Below, one piece after another: positions 1-8,409 of a stretch of DNA of 64,000 nt; position 1 is the first letter of the stretch; every line of letters begins with the position of its first letter. Location of the stretch: NCBI RefSeq assembly GCF_000759025.1, contig NZ_JPOS01000090.1:62001-126000 (forward strand), read 5' to 3'. Below the pieces are notes generated by a model. That model was given only the letters and a program-made list of their open reading frames with translations, ran no database searches and was not told the origin of the DNA. The position numbers and the translations under genes were made by a program. Source of the DNA: Phaeodactylibacter xiamenensis (GTDB lineage: Bacteria; Bacteroidota; Bacteroidia; Chitinophagales; Saprospiraceae).

Positions 1-121
1 AGTCGCCCTCAAACTCTTTGCGTGTCGGAGACAAGGTCACGGAATCAGCGGTAACGTCAGCATCATAAAGGCTTTTAACAGCCTGTACTACGCCAGATTG
101 AATCGTTTCTATAATATTCAT
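1..121 (-). CDS. argS: Arginyl-tRNA synthetase, N-terminal fragment (cut by window edge)
   Basis: Only the first 40 codons are inside the window. They read MNIIETIQSGVVQAVKSLY and continue to a TRKEFEGD motif, which matches the N-terminal additional domain of Bacteroidota ArgS, where the conserved phrase is followed by a YTVVVFPF-like strand. ArgS charges tRNA-Arg in the cytoplasm. A Bacteroidota-type -7 box on the minus strand lies 27 bases upstream of the start, so the gene probably has its own promoter although it follows other minus-strand genes. Identification rests on a short N-terminus but the motif is distinctive. Confidence 0.82.
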   Translation of the reverse strand, partial: MNIIETIQSGVVQAVKSLYDADVTADSVTLSPTRKEFEGD

Positions 122-147
122 CTAATAAGGGTATTGCGGCAAAGCGC

Positions 148-155
148 CAAAAGTA
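148..155 (-). promoter_or_regulatory. Putative -7 box of the argS promoter
   Basis: Minus-strand TACTTTTG matches the Bacteroidota sigma-ABfr -7 consensus TAnnTTTG exactly and sits 27 bases before the argS ATG. A clear -33 TTTG was not found at the usual distance. Confidence 0.5.
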
Positions 156-208
156 TCAATTTTTGAGGAGTTTCGTGCAGCTTTCTGCAGCCCATTTGCA
201 TAACCGTA

Positions 209-643
209 TCAGGCGCGGGGAGAAGTACGCCTGAGTATGATTTTGCCGGGGATGCACTCTGAATCGCCGGTATTGCCGCTCCAGGGGCCTTCGAGCTTAT
301 CCTCCTTACCCTGAGATACGATGAAAAGAGTGGCTTGCTTAAAGCACCACTCCATGTTTTCGTGCTTCCAGTGATCAATGATCTTACTTTCCTCCCAGTG
401 AATGGCTTTATCGCCAACCAACTGCCCTTCCAGCTTCATTTCCGCAAAAATATCTCCATATTTAACGTAGGAACGACCGGTGATTTTATTCCCTTCCTGT
501 TGCAGGTAAAGCGTAAAATCATACTCCGGGGCGTACCCTCCTGTATTTTGAGTGAGAGTGCCTGTCCAGGTACCCGTGAAGTCATATTGGGCTTGAGTAA
601 GCGCCGGAAAGACCAGGATCAGTAGTAGATAAGACCATTTCAT
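209..643 (-). CDS. Secreted small beta-rich protein, function unknown
   Basis: 144 residues starting at MKWSYLLLILVFPALTQAQ, a clear Sec signal peptide with cleavage probable after AQA/Q. I chose this ATG because the one four codons upstream only adds residues before the signal. The mature part has alternating polar/hydrophobic strands, a repeated FTGTWTG / LEGPWSGNTG theme and two cysteines, resembling the small lipocalin- or avidin-like barrels common in Bacteroidota, but I do not recognise the family. It follows rsmD by 98 bases on the same strand and precedes argS, so it may be co-transcribed with rsmD. Confidence 0.75.
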   Translation of the reverse strand: MKWSYLLLILVFPALTQAQYDFTGTWTGTLTQNTGGYAPEYDFTLYLQQEGNKITGRSYVKYGDIFAEMKLEGQLVGDKAIHWEESKIIDHWKHENMEWCFKQATLFIVSQGKEDKLEGPWSGNTGDSECIPGKIILRRTSPRA

Positions 644-741
644 AGCAGCATGCAAATTAGATTTCTTACATTTTCAGGAACCGGGCTGACTGGACAACAC
701 CTCAGTCTGGTGGGTAGTTCCCTTCAAGCTAAAAACGAAGA

Positions 742-1299
742 TCAGGCTTGTTCATCCGCAGTATGGCCAAAGAAGCTGAAAATGGTTTTCCCGTAATGCC
801 GCTCCTGCTCGTAGTTAGGGTGATCCTGATAACTATGGTTGGGGTTGTGCTCCATCACAAACAAGCCATCAGCTGCTAACAGGCCATGCTCAAATACCAG
901 ATCAGGGATGCTGTCAGTAACGGGCAAACCATAAGGCGGGCCGGCAAAGATGTAATCGTACTGCTGGCCGTCCAGCGGCATAAATTTAAATACGTCACTA
1001 TGCACGATCCGGAGTTGGTCTTCGATTCCCAGCTCCTGTGCCGTTTTTTTAACAAACTTGACACATCCTGGAAACTTATCCACATACGTAACATCACGGC
1101 AGCCCCGGGAAATAAACTCATAGCTATGATTGCCCGTGCCACCAAAAAGGTCAAGAACCCTCAGAGATTCAAAGTCAAACGTGTTGTAAAGGATATTAAA
1201 CAACCCCTCTTTGGCAAAGTCAGTGGTAGGCCGGGTGGGCCAGTTCTTCGCTGGCGGGTTAAAGCGCCGTCCTTTAAAGGCTCCTCCTATAATGCGCAT
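742..1299 (-). CDS. rsmD: 16S rRNA (guanine-N2)-methyltransferase RsmD-like, with altered catalytic motif
   Basis: 185 residues. RsmD methylates G966 of 16S rRNA in the assembled 30S subunit using SAM. Visible: the family N-terminus MRIIGGAFKGRRF, RPTTDFAKEGLFNIL, and SAM motif I DLFGGTG. Motif IV is normally (D/N)PP(Y/F), whose first residue contacts the target amino group; here it reads FAGPPYG with Gly (codon GGC) in that place. Length is normal and the frame is intact, so the gene is not obviously dead, but its activity on G966 is uncertain. It lies 10 bases after the DUF3822 gene, a pairing common in Bacteroidota. Confidence 0.9.
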   Translation of the reverse strand: MRIIGGAFKGRRFNPPAKNWPTRPTTDFAKEGLFNILYNTFDFESLRVLDLFGGTGNHSYEFISRGCRDVTYVDKFPGCVKFVKKTAQELGIEDQLRIVHSDVFKFMPLDGQQYDYIFAGPPYGLPVTDSIPDLVFEHGLLAADGLFVMEHNPNHSYQDHPNYEQERHYGKTIFSFFGHTADEQA

Positions 1300-1309
1300 A
1301 GACAGATTA

Positions 1310-2146
1310 TTATAGCAAGCTCAGGCTGAGCAAATCAAAGTATTGGTAAGCCACCTCGCGGTCGTTTTCCAAATCAAACTTGAAAATGGCCCGGGTGTCC
1401 ATAAACTCCATGAGGGGAAGATAACGGGCAAGCAAGCGATAGATTTCGGAGGCCTCGACCAATTGGCCACTTAGATACACCCGCGTGGATTCTGCGCTAA
1501 GCCCGGCCTGTTCGAAGACCAGCATAGCGTAATAGACAAAATCTTTGGCGCTCCGGTAACGGTAGGCATTGAAAAAAGCCAGAGCCCCATTCTGCAGCAC
1601 GCTGGCAAAAAGATGCCCATCCAACAGGTGAAAATAGGCTCCATCTTTATAATTGACCAACCGGCGCTGTCCTTCCAGAAGCACATGGCCCAGATGGAAA
1701 ATCCTGCAACCCGAAAAGAGGCGGCGGGCAGCCGCTTCGAGCGAATCTTCCACCGCATAAACAAAACAGGTATGGAGTGATGCCACCTGATCGGCAAGAA
1801 CGGTATCCCGATCCGAAAGCCGGGTAGTACCTTCCAGATAAGTGAGGTGGTCATCCGGGTTGTAAAGCCGGTCCGGAACAATGACCTGCCTCGGGGTAGC
1901 AAAAGCCAGGCGGATGTTCCGAAAGGAGGCAGATAAGAGCTCATCCTTTCGGTGAAGCTGCTCCAGCATATCCGCATCTAAGGGCGTATCTTCAAGGCTA
2001 TACTGCCGAAGCGCCAGAAGCCGCTGCTGATCGCTAAGTATGGCAAAACCAAAACTGTCCACCCCCACAAGGATGGACAGTTCATAGGTCTTCGTATGAC
2101 TTGCTTCAAAAGTTGGCGATATGAGCTGTTGGATTATCTTTCCCAA
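1310..2146 (-). CDS. DUF3822 family protein
   Basis: 278 residues, resembling the DUF3822 family, which is Bacteroidota-specific, has a predicted actin-like ATPase-type fold and is regularly found next to rsmD. Visible: a compact beta-rich start (KTYELSILVGVDSFGFAIL) and a second half with IFHLGHVLLEG and a YLSGQL strand, consistent with a two-lobed fold. No signal peptide or membrane segment, so cytoplasmic. Its first codons overlap the end of the upstream membrane-protein gene by 13 bases, and rsmD follows 10 bases later, indicating one transcript. Biological role unknown. Confidence 0.8.
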   Translation of the reverse strand: MGKIIQQLISPTFEASHTKTYELSILVGVDSFGFAILSDQQRLLALRQYSLEDTPLDADMLEQLHRKDELLSASFRNIRLAFATPRQVIVPDRLYNPDDHLTYLEGTTRLSDRDTVLADQVASLHTCFVYAVEDSLEAAARRLFSGCRIFHLGHVLLEGQRRLVNYKDGAYFHLLDGHLFASVLQNGALAFFNAYRYRSAKDFVYYAMLVFEQAGLSAESTRVYLSGQLVEASEIYRLLARYLPLMEFMDTRAIFKFDLENDREVAYQYFDLLSLSLL

Positions 2147-2721
2147 TTGCCGGAGAGGTTTGGTGCATTCATGTTACCAAACTTCAGTACGCTATTGGGG
2201 TCATAGCCGCTGTCATAACGAGCAAAGCGGGGGTCCTTAAAGGCACCCATAAACTCTTTGCGGCGCACGCCCACTTCAACAACAGGTACCGTTGTGCTTT
2301 GGTAGGTAATGGTATCCGCTTTGATATCAAAGGATTGACCACGACCGTAAGGGACATAACGCAGAGAATCTAATGACATTCCCATCACCGCACGAATGGA
2401 ATCATAGGCAGGGAGATAAGTCGTGTCATAAATGATTTTACCGGTAAAGTTCGGATCATCAGGGTCACCAATCACTTTAACAATGGCAAAGCTGTCGTTC
2501 TTCAAGACATAAGATAAAGAATCAAAGGATGGTGCAAACCCGCCTTTGATATTCCGGAAGGCTTCCTGAGCCGTACGAATCTTCATCAGTTTGTCAATCA
2601 CAGCATTTTCCCGCTTTTCTTTCTCGGCTTTAAAAGCGATAGGCTCCTGAATACTGCTGATCAGTACCCAGACCAAACCTACTACGATGGCGGCTAGAAT
2701 CAGGTTAATGACTATTCTCAT
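2134..2721 (-). CDS. Conserved single-pass membrane protein, function unknown
   Basis: 195 residues. An N-terminal membrane anchor (NLILAAIVVGLVWVLIS) is followed by a charged helix (EKEKRENAVIDKLMKIRTAQEAFRNIKGGFAPSFDSL) that resembles the pilin-like helix-plus-loop start of many Bacteroidota hypothetical proteins, then a globular extracytoplasmic part ending in NLSGNWER. First gene of the minus-strand group with DUF3822 and rsmD; it overlaps DUF3822 by 13 bases. A near-consensus -7 box (TATACTTG on the minus strand, about 18 bases upstream) probably drives the group. Family recognised only as a conserved unknown. Confidence 0.78.
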   Translation of the reverse strand: MRIVINLILAAIVVGLVWVLISSIQEPIAFKAEKEKRENAVIDKLMKIRTAQEAFRNIKGGFAPSFDSLSYVLKNDSFAIVKVIGDPDDPNFTGKIIYDTTYLPAYDSIRAVMGMSLDSLRYVPYGRGQSFDIKADTITYQSTTVPVVEVGVRRKEFMGAFKDPRFARYDSGYDPNSVLKFGNMNAPNLSGNWER

Positions 2722-2947
2722 TTTTCGGTTTGTTTTGACGCAAGTATAAATAATTTCCCCCGAAAAACTGGTATCAGCCCGCGAGCAATTTTACCCTATC
2801 GTGGCAGAAAGGCACCGGCTCAGACCTTCCCGGAACAAATCTTGCTGACCTTCAGCCTGCTAGCTAATGACAGGCCAACCCTGCTTATGCTCCAATTCGG
2901 CAGCTCCCGTTGTAGGCATAATCTATACTGATTTTGGGATTGTTACT

Positions 2948-2955
2948 TATGTTTG
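2948..2955 (+). promoter_or_regulatory. Putative -7 box of the tsaD promoter
   Basis: TATGTTTG is a perfect match to TAnnTTTG and ends 25 bases before the tsaD ATG, a normal distance for a short leader. The -33 element is not convincing. Confidence 0.5.
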
Positions 2956-2980
2956 CAGTCAATAAAATAAATTCAGCAAT

Positions 2981-3976
2981 ATGCCTACCACCATACTGGC
3001 GATAGAGTCCTCCTGCGATGATACTTCTGCTTCTGTGCTTATGGATGGGAAAATCCTGAGCAATTGTGTTGCCAGTCAGGATGCGCATCGTTTATACGGA
3101 GGGGTCGTGCCCGAGGTTGCATCCCGCGCTCACCAAATTAATATTATTCCGGTTGTGGACCTGGCCATCAGGCAGGCAGGGATCAAAAAAACCGACCTTG
3201 ATGCAGTAGCCTTCACCCGGGGCCCGGGCCTGATGGGCTCCCTCATTGTAGGGGTCGCTTTCGCTAAATCGCTGGCCCTCAGCCTTGACATTCCGCTTAT
3301 TGAGGTCAACCATATGGATGCGCATGTGCTGGCGCATTTTGCAGAGGATCCCAAACCCCGATTTCCTTTCCTCTGCCTGACTGTTTCCGGTGGACATACC
3401 CAAATCGTTAAAGTGGATGCGCCTGACCAAATGGAAGTACTCGGACAAACGCTGGACGATGCCGCGGGGGAAGCCTTTGATAAAACCGGCAAATTACTTG
3501 GACTGGAATACCCTGCCGGGCCGATTATCGACAAGCTGGCGCAACAGGGCAAACCCGTTTACGACTTTCCGGAACCGAGAATACCGGACCTTGATTTCAG
3601 CTTCAGCGGGCTGAAAACCTCCATCCTTTATTTTCTTAAAGAACAAATTAAAGAGGATCCGGACTTCATTCAGCATCACCTGAATGACATCTGTGCTTCC
3701 GTACAGGACCGGATCGTAAGCATTCTGCTTAAGCGGCTCCGCAAGGCAGCCCGGCGCACCGGCATAAAAGAAATCGCTATTGCCGGCGGCGTATCCGCCA
3801 ACTCGGCCTTACGCAGTGGGCTGGCCGAGATGGGCCAAAAAGAAGGCTGGCAAACTTGTATTCCCAAATTTGAATACTGTACCGATAATGCCGCTATGAT
3901 TGCCGTAGCGGGCTACTTTAAGTACCAGGCCGGGCAATTCACAGATCAGTCAGTGCAGCCGGCAGCCCGGTTTTGA
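2981..3976 (+). CDS. tsaD: tRNA N6-adenosine threonylcarbamoyltransferase TsaD
   Basis: 331 residues, normal length. TsaD transfers the threonylcarbamoyl group from TC-AMP to A37 of ANN-decoding tRNAs together with TsaB and TsaE. Visible: N-terminal LAIESSCDDTSASVL, metal-binding HMDAHVLAH (two His), VSGGHTQIV, the FSFSGLKT signature and IAGGVSANSALR, with CTDNAAMIA near the end. Monocistronic by layout: divergent from the DUF3822 group and convergent with the DUF697 gene. Confidence 0.97.
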   Translation: MPTTILAIESSCDDTSASVLMDGKILSNCVASQDAHRLYGGVVPEVASRAHQINIIPVVDLAIRQAGIKKTDLDAVAFTRGPGLMGSLIVGVAFAKSLALSLDIPLIEVNHMDAHVLAHFAEDPKPRFPFLCLTVSGGHTQIVKVDAPDQMEVLGQTLDDAAGEAFDKTGKLLGLEYPAGPIIDKLAQQGKPVYDFPEPRIPDLDFSFSGLKTSILYFLKEQIKEDPDFIQHHLNDICASVQDRIVSILLKRLRKAARRTGIKEIAIAGGVSANSALRSGLAEMGQKEGWQTCIPKFEYCTDNAAMIAVAGYFKYQAGQFTDQSVQPAARF

Positions 3977-3997
3977 TGGATTCGTGAAAATCTTTTG

Positions 3998-4723
3998 CTA
4001 AAATGCCGCAATCAGCTTCGCCTTCATCGACTGGAACTCCTCCTCGGAGATGATGCCTTCGTCCCGCAATTTGCCCAGCTCCCGCAGGCGGTCAAGCACG
4101 TCCTCTTTGCTTTTTGGAGGCTCAGTGGCAGTGGGGTCAGTAGCTCCCGGCTGAGCGTAATCTGCCTGATTGCCTTCAGCAGCAGATTCGGCCGCTTGTT
4201 TGGCGGCTTTGTCTTTGCGCAGCTGCTCTGCCACTTTTTTGCCTTTCTCAAACTGTTCTTTGTACATCTTCTTCAGGCGGGCGGGGTCAAAATCTAAAAT
4301 AGTGCCTCCTGACTCGTAGTGGCGCTTGAAGACCTGCCCAAGGGCATAAGTCGAAGCACCGGCAAATACCGATACCGTAATGCCGCCAACTACAGAACCG
4401 ACCACGGGAATCATTTTCGCCAGGCTGCCCGCACCAATCCGGGCCAGCGTGGAGCTCGTCAGGGAAGTAACGATGGCCTTTCCCTGCGTTTCTGAGAAAT
4501 CCACATCGTACACCTTGCTCATTTGCCGGATCATGTCCAGCTGTACCGCACTGACTGCAAAAATATCGGCAATCAACACCGGAATTAAACCTGACCCCAT
4601 AGACCAGACCACGTGGTTGCGGATAATTGTATCGACGTGCTTACTACGCTCGCTTGTTGATTCGCTCATAAACTGCGATTTTACTTTTTTGATACCGTAA
4701 TCGAAGAAATCTTTCGGTTCCAT
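3998..4723 (-). CDS. DUF697-type membrane-associated protein with C-terminal SHOCT motif
   Basis: 241 residues. I take the ATG at MEPKDFFDYG; the frame is open 23 codons further upstream but that stretch looks unlike family N-termini. The core (ADIFAVSAVQLDMIRQMSKVYD, then two hydrophobic Gly/Ala-rich helices around IGAGSLAKMIPVVGSVVGG) matches the DUF697 / YcjF-like domain often paired with small GTPases. A lysine-rich linker leads to a C-terminal SHOCT helix pair (DVLDRLRELGKLRDEGIISEEEF). Probably an inner-membrane or membrane-associated oligomeric protein. Convergent with tsaD, 21 bases apart. Confidence 0.75.
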   Translation of the reverse strand: MEPKDFFDYGIKKVKSQFMSESTSERSKHVDTIIRNHVVWSMGSGLIPVLIADIFAVSAVQLDMIRQMSKVYDVDFSETQGKAIVTSLTSSTLARIGAGSLAKMIPVVGSVVGGITVSVFAGASTYALGQVFKRHYESGGTILDFDPARLKKMYKEQFEKGKKVAEQLRKDKAAKQAAESAAEGNQADYAQPGATDPTATEPPKSKEDVLDRLRELGKLRDEGIISEEEFQSMKAKLIAAF

Positions 4724-5060
4724 AGACTGAATTGATTCAGATTCAATGATAAGCGCTTTTGCCCGAAGCTGCCACTTTTTTTCGACCATCATCCGAAAAA
4801 CGGCGATTGGCTGGCGGGGAAGGGATCACCCTTGTCTTTATTGTAAACAAAAGGAATCCCCCCTGGTTCTGCCCTCCATATTATACAAAACCCGGACCAT
4901 AATCAACCCAAAATTCAGCGGTTCATCTGATAATCGCTGGCGTTCGTCCATCCGCCGGCAATGGAAGCCTTTGACCGGCGTTTTGCTTATGCTAATCCTC
5001 CGGAACAGCCTTTCCCGGCTTTGACAAGCACCTCCGTAACGGCTGCTGTCAACGCGACAA

Positions 5061-5091
5061 ACGGCCGAAAGTGCGGCCGTATATTTTTTTT
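5061..5091 (+). terminator. Rho-independent terminator with no plus-strand gene upstream
   Basis: Perfect 7-bp stem ACGGCCG / CGGCCGT around a 6-base loop, followed by an eight-T run. It stands 15 bases before the lepB -7 box, so it could end an unseen small transcript from the 4.7-5.06 kb gap or insulate lepB. Confidence 0.6.
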
Positions 5092-5105
5092 CCGTCCCGA
5101 AGGAG

Positions 5106-5113
5106 TATATTTG
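5106..5113 (+). promoter_or_regulatory. Putative -7 box of the lepB promoter
   Basis: TATATTTG, perfect TAnnTTTG, 28 bases before the lepB ATG. Confidence 0.55.
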
Positions 5114-5141
5114 CGCGTTACTAATAGTAAATCAACACCGC

Positions 5142-6752
5142 ATGGGTTTCTTTCTCTTTTTATTGATCAGCTATATCCTGCTCAGCATCAGCCTTTTCTT
5201 TTTGTTCCCGAAAGCGGGTGTGGACGGGTGGAAAGGCCTGGTCCCTGGCCTGAATTTCGTGGAATGGTGCAAACTCATCGGCCGTAAAGGCACGCATGCG
5301 GCCTGGCTGCTGTTCCCCATTGTCAATATTTTCATTTATGCCGGCATGGCTATTGATATGGTGCGCTCGTTCCGGCACTATGGCTTTCTGGACAGTGTGC
5401 TGGCGGTGCTTTTCGCGCCTTTTTACTTTTTTTATCTAGCCTTCAAGCCGGAGGAACAGTACGATGGCCCCACACTGATCAAAGAGGCGGAGTACAAACA
5501 ACAGCTCCTGGAGGCACAAGAGGAGAACCAAACCCGCAAGCTAAAGAAACTACAGAGCAGCAACCCTTACCATAAGTCTCAGGTCAGGGAATGGGCGGAG
5601 GCGGTGATTTTTGCTGTATTTGCAGCCGCTTTCATCCGGATGTTCCTGATTGAAGCCTATGTGATCCCAACTTCTTCTATGGAAGGCTCACTGCTGGTTG
5701 GCGATTTTCTGTTTGTCAGCAAGGCCCATTATGGCATCCGTACGCCGGAAACGGTGGCCATGATCCCGCTACTCCATAACCGTGCGCCGGTTATCGACGC
5801 AGAGTCGTACCTGAAGAAGCCCAAGCTGCCTTACTACCGCCTGCCTGCCCTCGAAAGCATTGACCGCAACGATCCCATTGTTTTCAACTATCCGGAGGGA
5901 GACAGCGTCTACATTTTCCCCGGCCGGACCTGGAGTATACACGATTACAATCGGGGTGCTATCCCGCCACAGTACGCCCGGCAGATCAAGACGGGCAATA
6001 AGAAACTCGTTGTACGCCCAATGGACAAAAAGGACCACTACATCAAGCGGGCAATTGCCGTAGGTGGCGACAGCCTGGAAATCCGCGACCGGCAGGTGTA
6101 CATCAATGGGCAACCGGCAGATAACCCGGAGCACCTGCAGTATATGTATCAGGTGACTTTCCCGAATACCGCTATCAATACCCGTCAGTTTTCGGACTGG
6201 GGCATCTCTTCGGAGGACATCATCGCTCAGCAGGGCAATACCACTTTCATTATCGTTCTTTCCAATGAACAAAAAGCCAAAATCCAGGGCCTCGACGAAG
6301 GCATCACCATGGAGCCTATGAACATTGGTGAACTGGATACCAACCCGGAGAAGCTCTTCCCGCACGACCCGAAAAACTTCCCCGGCTGGACAGTGGACAA
6401 CTACGGGCCGGTTTATGTGCCTGAAAAAGGGGCCACAATAAAGGTCAGCCCTGAAAACATTAGCCTCTACAAACGCATTATTGGAGTGTACGAAGGCAAT
6501 GAGCTGGCCATCCGGGACGGAAAGATTTTCATCAACGGGGAAGAAACGGACGAGTATACCTTCAAAATGAATTATTACTGGGCTATGGGCGATAACCGGC
6601 ACAACTCTGAAGACAGCCGGGTTTGGGGCTTCGTCCCCGAAGACCACATCGTCGGAAAGCCTATCATCATTTGGTTCTCTACCAAGGAAGGGTCGATTGG
6701 CAACGGTATTAACTGGAGCCGCCTCTTCAAGTATGTAGGTAACCTGAAATAA
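5142..6752 (+). CDS. lepB: Signal peptidase I, enlarged Bacteroidota form
   Basis: 536 residues, roughly twice the enterobacterial core because of an N-terminal membrane module and a large insertion. Cleaves signal peptides of Sec/Tat exports at the periplasmic face. Order: hydrophobic segments at about 1-22, 53-75 and 84-106; a charged linker; a further transmembrane helix at about 152-170; catalytic Ser179 in TSSMEGS; catalytic Lys in HYIKRAIAVGGDS; a long insert; then a second copy-like YKRIIGVYEG segment and the MGDNRHNSEDSR box. Begins a tightly packed set with the next two genes (9- and 13-base gaps). Confidence 0.94.
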   Translation: MGFFLFLLISYILLSISLFFLFPKAGVDGWKGLVPGLNFVEWCKLIGRKGTHAAWLLFPIVNIFIYAGMAIDMVRSFRHYGFLDSVLAVLFAPFYFFYLAFKPEEQYDGPTLIKEAEYKQQLLEAQEENQTRKLKKLQSSNPYHKSQVREWAEAVIFAVFAAAFIRMFLIEAYVIPTSSMEGSLLVGDFLFVSKAHYGIRTPETVAMIPLLHNRAPVIDAESYLKKPKLPYYRLPALESIDRNDPIVFNYPEGDSVYIFPGRTWSIHDYNRGAIPPQYARQIKTGNKKLVVRPMDKKDHYIKRAIAVGGDSLEIRDRQVYINGQPADNPEHLQYMYQVTFPNTAINTRQFSDWGISSEDIIAQQGNTTFIIVLSNEQKAKIQGLDEGITMEPMNIGELDTNPEKLFPHDPKNFPGWTVDNYGPVYVPEKGATIKVSPENISLYKRIIGVYEGNELAIRDGKIFINGEETDEYTFKMNYYWAMGDNRHNSEDSRVWGFVPEDHIVGKPIIIWFSTKEGSIGNGINWSRLFKYVGNLK

Positions 6753-6761
6753 AACAGCTGC

Positions 6762-8396
6762 ATGGTTGACGCCTTCATCGAAAACCCTCTATTGCTATTA
6801 TTCGTAGTAGCTGGCCTGGGCTACGGTGTGGGCAGTATCCGGATACGCGGCAGCAACCTCGGTGTAGCCGCGGTACTGTTCGTCGGGCTTGGCGTTGGCG
6901 GGCTCAGCCCGGAGCTCCATATTCCGGATATTATCATCTTTCTGGGGCTGGCCATGTTTGTCTACACGATTGGGCTGAGCAGTGGGCCCAGTTTCTTCGC
7001 CACTTTCCGGCAACGGGGATCGAGGGACATTATCTTTGTGATTGTTATGCTCACCCTGTCGGCCTCCATTGCCTTTGGGCTGCATTTCCTTTTCCATTTT
7101 GATGCCAGCACCACCTCCGGGCTGTACGCCGGCAGCACCACCAATACGCCGGCCCTGGCGGGCTTGCTGGATGCCATCAGTAATGCCAATCTGGGCAATA
7201 CCGCCGCAAAGTCCATGAGCGAACGAGCGGTAATTGGCTACTCCCTCTCCTACCCCATGGGCGTCATCGGGGTGATGATCGCGATCAATGTCATGCACCG
7301 CCTCCTGAAAATCGACTATCTGGCCGAAGAGCGGGAGCTAAAACAGAAATACCCGGTACGGCAGACGGTAACCAGCAAGACCGTTGAGGTTACTCAGCCC
7401 GATGTTACCGGCATCCCCCTACGCGATTTGAAGCGGCAGCTCCAGGCAAATGTTGTATTTGGCCGCTTAGTCAGAGGAGATGAAACCCTGCTGACCAATT
7501 ACGATACGACCTTGCAGGTAGGCGATCAGGTAGCACTGGTAGCTGATGAAGAGGAAATTGAGCGGGTCACTCCGCTACTGGGCAAAAATATGCCCTTCCG
7601 CCTGTCCTCCGACCGGTCGGAATATGACACCCGCCGGATATTTGTCTCCAATCCGGATATTGCCGGGGAGCGCCTGTCTACCCTCAATCTTAACGAGCGT
7701 TTTGCCGCCATCATCACCCGCGTAAGAAGAGGCGATATTGACCTGCTGGCCAACTCTAAGCTTGTGCTGGAGCTGGGCGACCGGGTCCGCTTTGTAGCCC
7801 GCCGGCAGGACATCCCCAAGATTTCCAAACTCTTCGGGGACTCCTACGATGCCCTCAGCCGCATCAACCTGCTAAGTTTTGGGCTGGGCATGGCCCTTGG
7901 CCTGCTGTTGGGCATGATTACCTTTCAATTGCCCGGCGATGCTTCCTTTAAGCTGGGGTTTGCTGGTGGGCCTATCATCGTGGCGCTAATCCTTGGAGCG
8001 CTGAGGCGTACGGGCCCAATTGTCTGGACGTTGCCCTATAGCGCTAACCTGACGCTCCGGCAGATTGGCCTGATCCTGCTCCTGGCAGGAGTGGGCGTGA
8101 ATTCCGGGCACACCTTCGTGGATACCGTTGCGCAGGGCAGCGGCGGTATTATTTTCCTGGCTGGTACGATCATCAGTTTTATCACGGCTATTGCGACCCT
8201 GTTCATCGGTTACAAACTACTGAAGATCCCCTTCAGCTTCCTGACCGGCATGGTGGCCAGTCAGCCGGCGGTACTCGATTTTGCCCTGGAGAAAGCAGGT
8301 AATAAACTGCCCAATATTGGCTTCACGTTGATGTTGCCCGTATCTTTAATTACCAAAATCGTCTACGTTCAATTCCTATTCGCTTTATTGCGATAA
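6762..8396 (+). CDS. AspT/YidE-family membrane transporter with two RCK_C domains
   Basis: 544 residues. Two membrane halves of about five helices each (residues about 5-190 and 365-544) flank a cytoplasmic middle with two TrkA_C/RCK_C-like domains (around GIPLRDLKRQLQANVVFGRLVRG and ERLSTLNLNERFAAIITRVRRG), each ending in a GD-V-V/R-F strand. The halves carry the Asp-Ala exchanger duplication features, including YAGSTTNTPALAG and a matching VASQPAVLDFA. Such proteins are antiporters; the substrate cannot be read from sequence, so aspartate:alanine exchange is only the family label. Nine bases after lepB. Confidence 0.88.
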   Translation: MVDAFIENPLLLLFVVAGLGYGVGSIRIRGSNLGVAAVLFVGLGVGGLSPELHIPDIIIFLGLAMFVYTIGLSSGPSFFATFRQRGSRDIIFVIVMLTLSASIAFGLHFLFHFDASTTSGLYAGSTTNTPALAGLLDAISNANLGNTAAKSMSERAVIGYSLSYPMGVIGVMIAINVMHRLLKIDYLAEERELKQKYPVRQTVTSKTVEVTQPDVTGIPLRDLKRQLQANVVFGRLVRGDETLLTNYDTTLQVGDQVALVADEEEIERVTPLLGKNMPFRLSSDRSEYDTRRIFVSNPDIAGERLSTLNLNERFAAIITRVRRGDIDLLANSKLVLELGDRVRFVARRQDIPKISKLFGDSYDALSRINLLSFGLGMALGLLLGMITFQLPGDASFKLGFAGGPIIVALILGALRRTGPIVWTLPYSANLTLRQIGLILLLAGVGVNSGHTFVDTVAQGSGGIIFLAGTIISFITAIATLFIGYKLLKIPFSFLTGMVASQPAVLDFALEKAGNKLPNIGFTLMLPVSLITKIVYVQFLFALLR

Positions 8397-8409
8397 ACCC
8401 TGCAAGTCT

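Larger units (their letters stand above)
4724..5141. other. Gene-free interval between divergent genes, with an orphan terminator and the lepB promoter
   Basis: No convincing gene. The only structured items are a GC-rich hairpin with T-run at 5061-5091 and the -7 box of lepB at 5106-5113. A frame open on the plus strand from 4961 runs into lepB out of frame and has no family features. The hairpin has no plus-strand gene before it. Confidence 0.6.

Noticed and set aside
4961-5287. 108-residue frame overlapping the lepB start
   Set aside because: Runs across the orphan terminator and the lepB promoter, out of frame with lepB; unlikely to be translated.
5769-6647. 292-residue open frame on the minus strand inside lepB
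   Set aside because: Antisense shadow of a strongly supported gene; no family features or start context.
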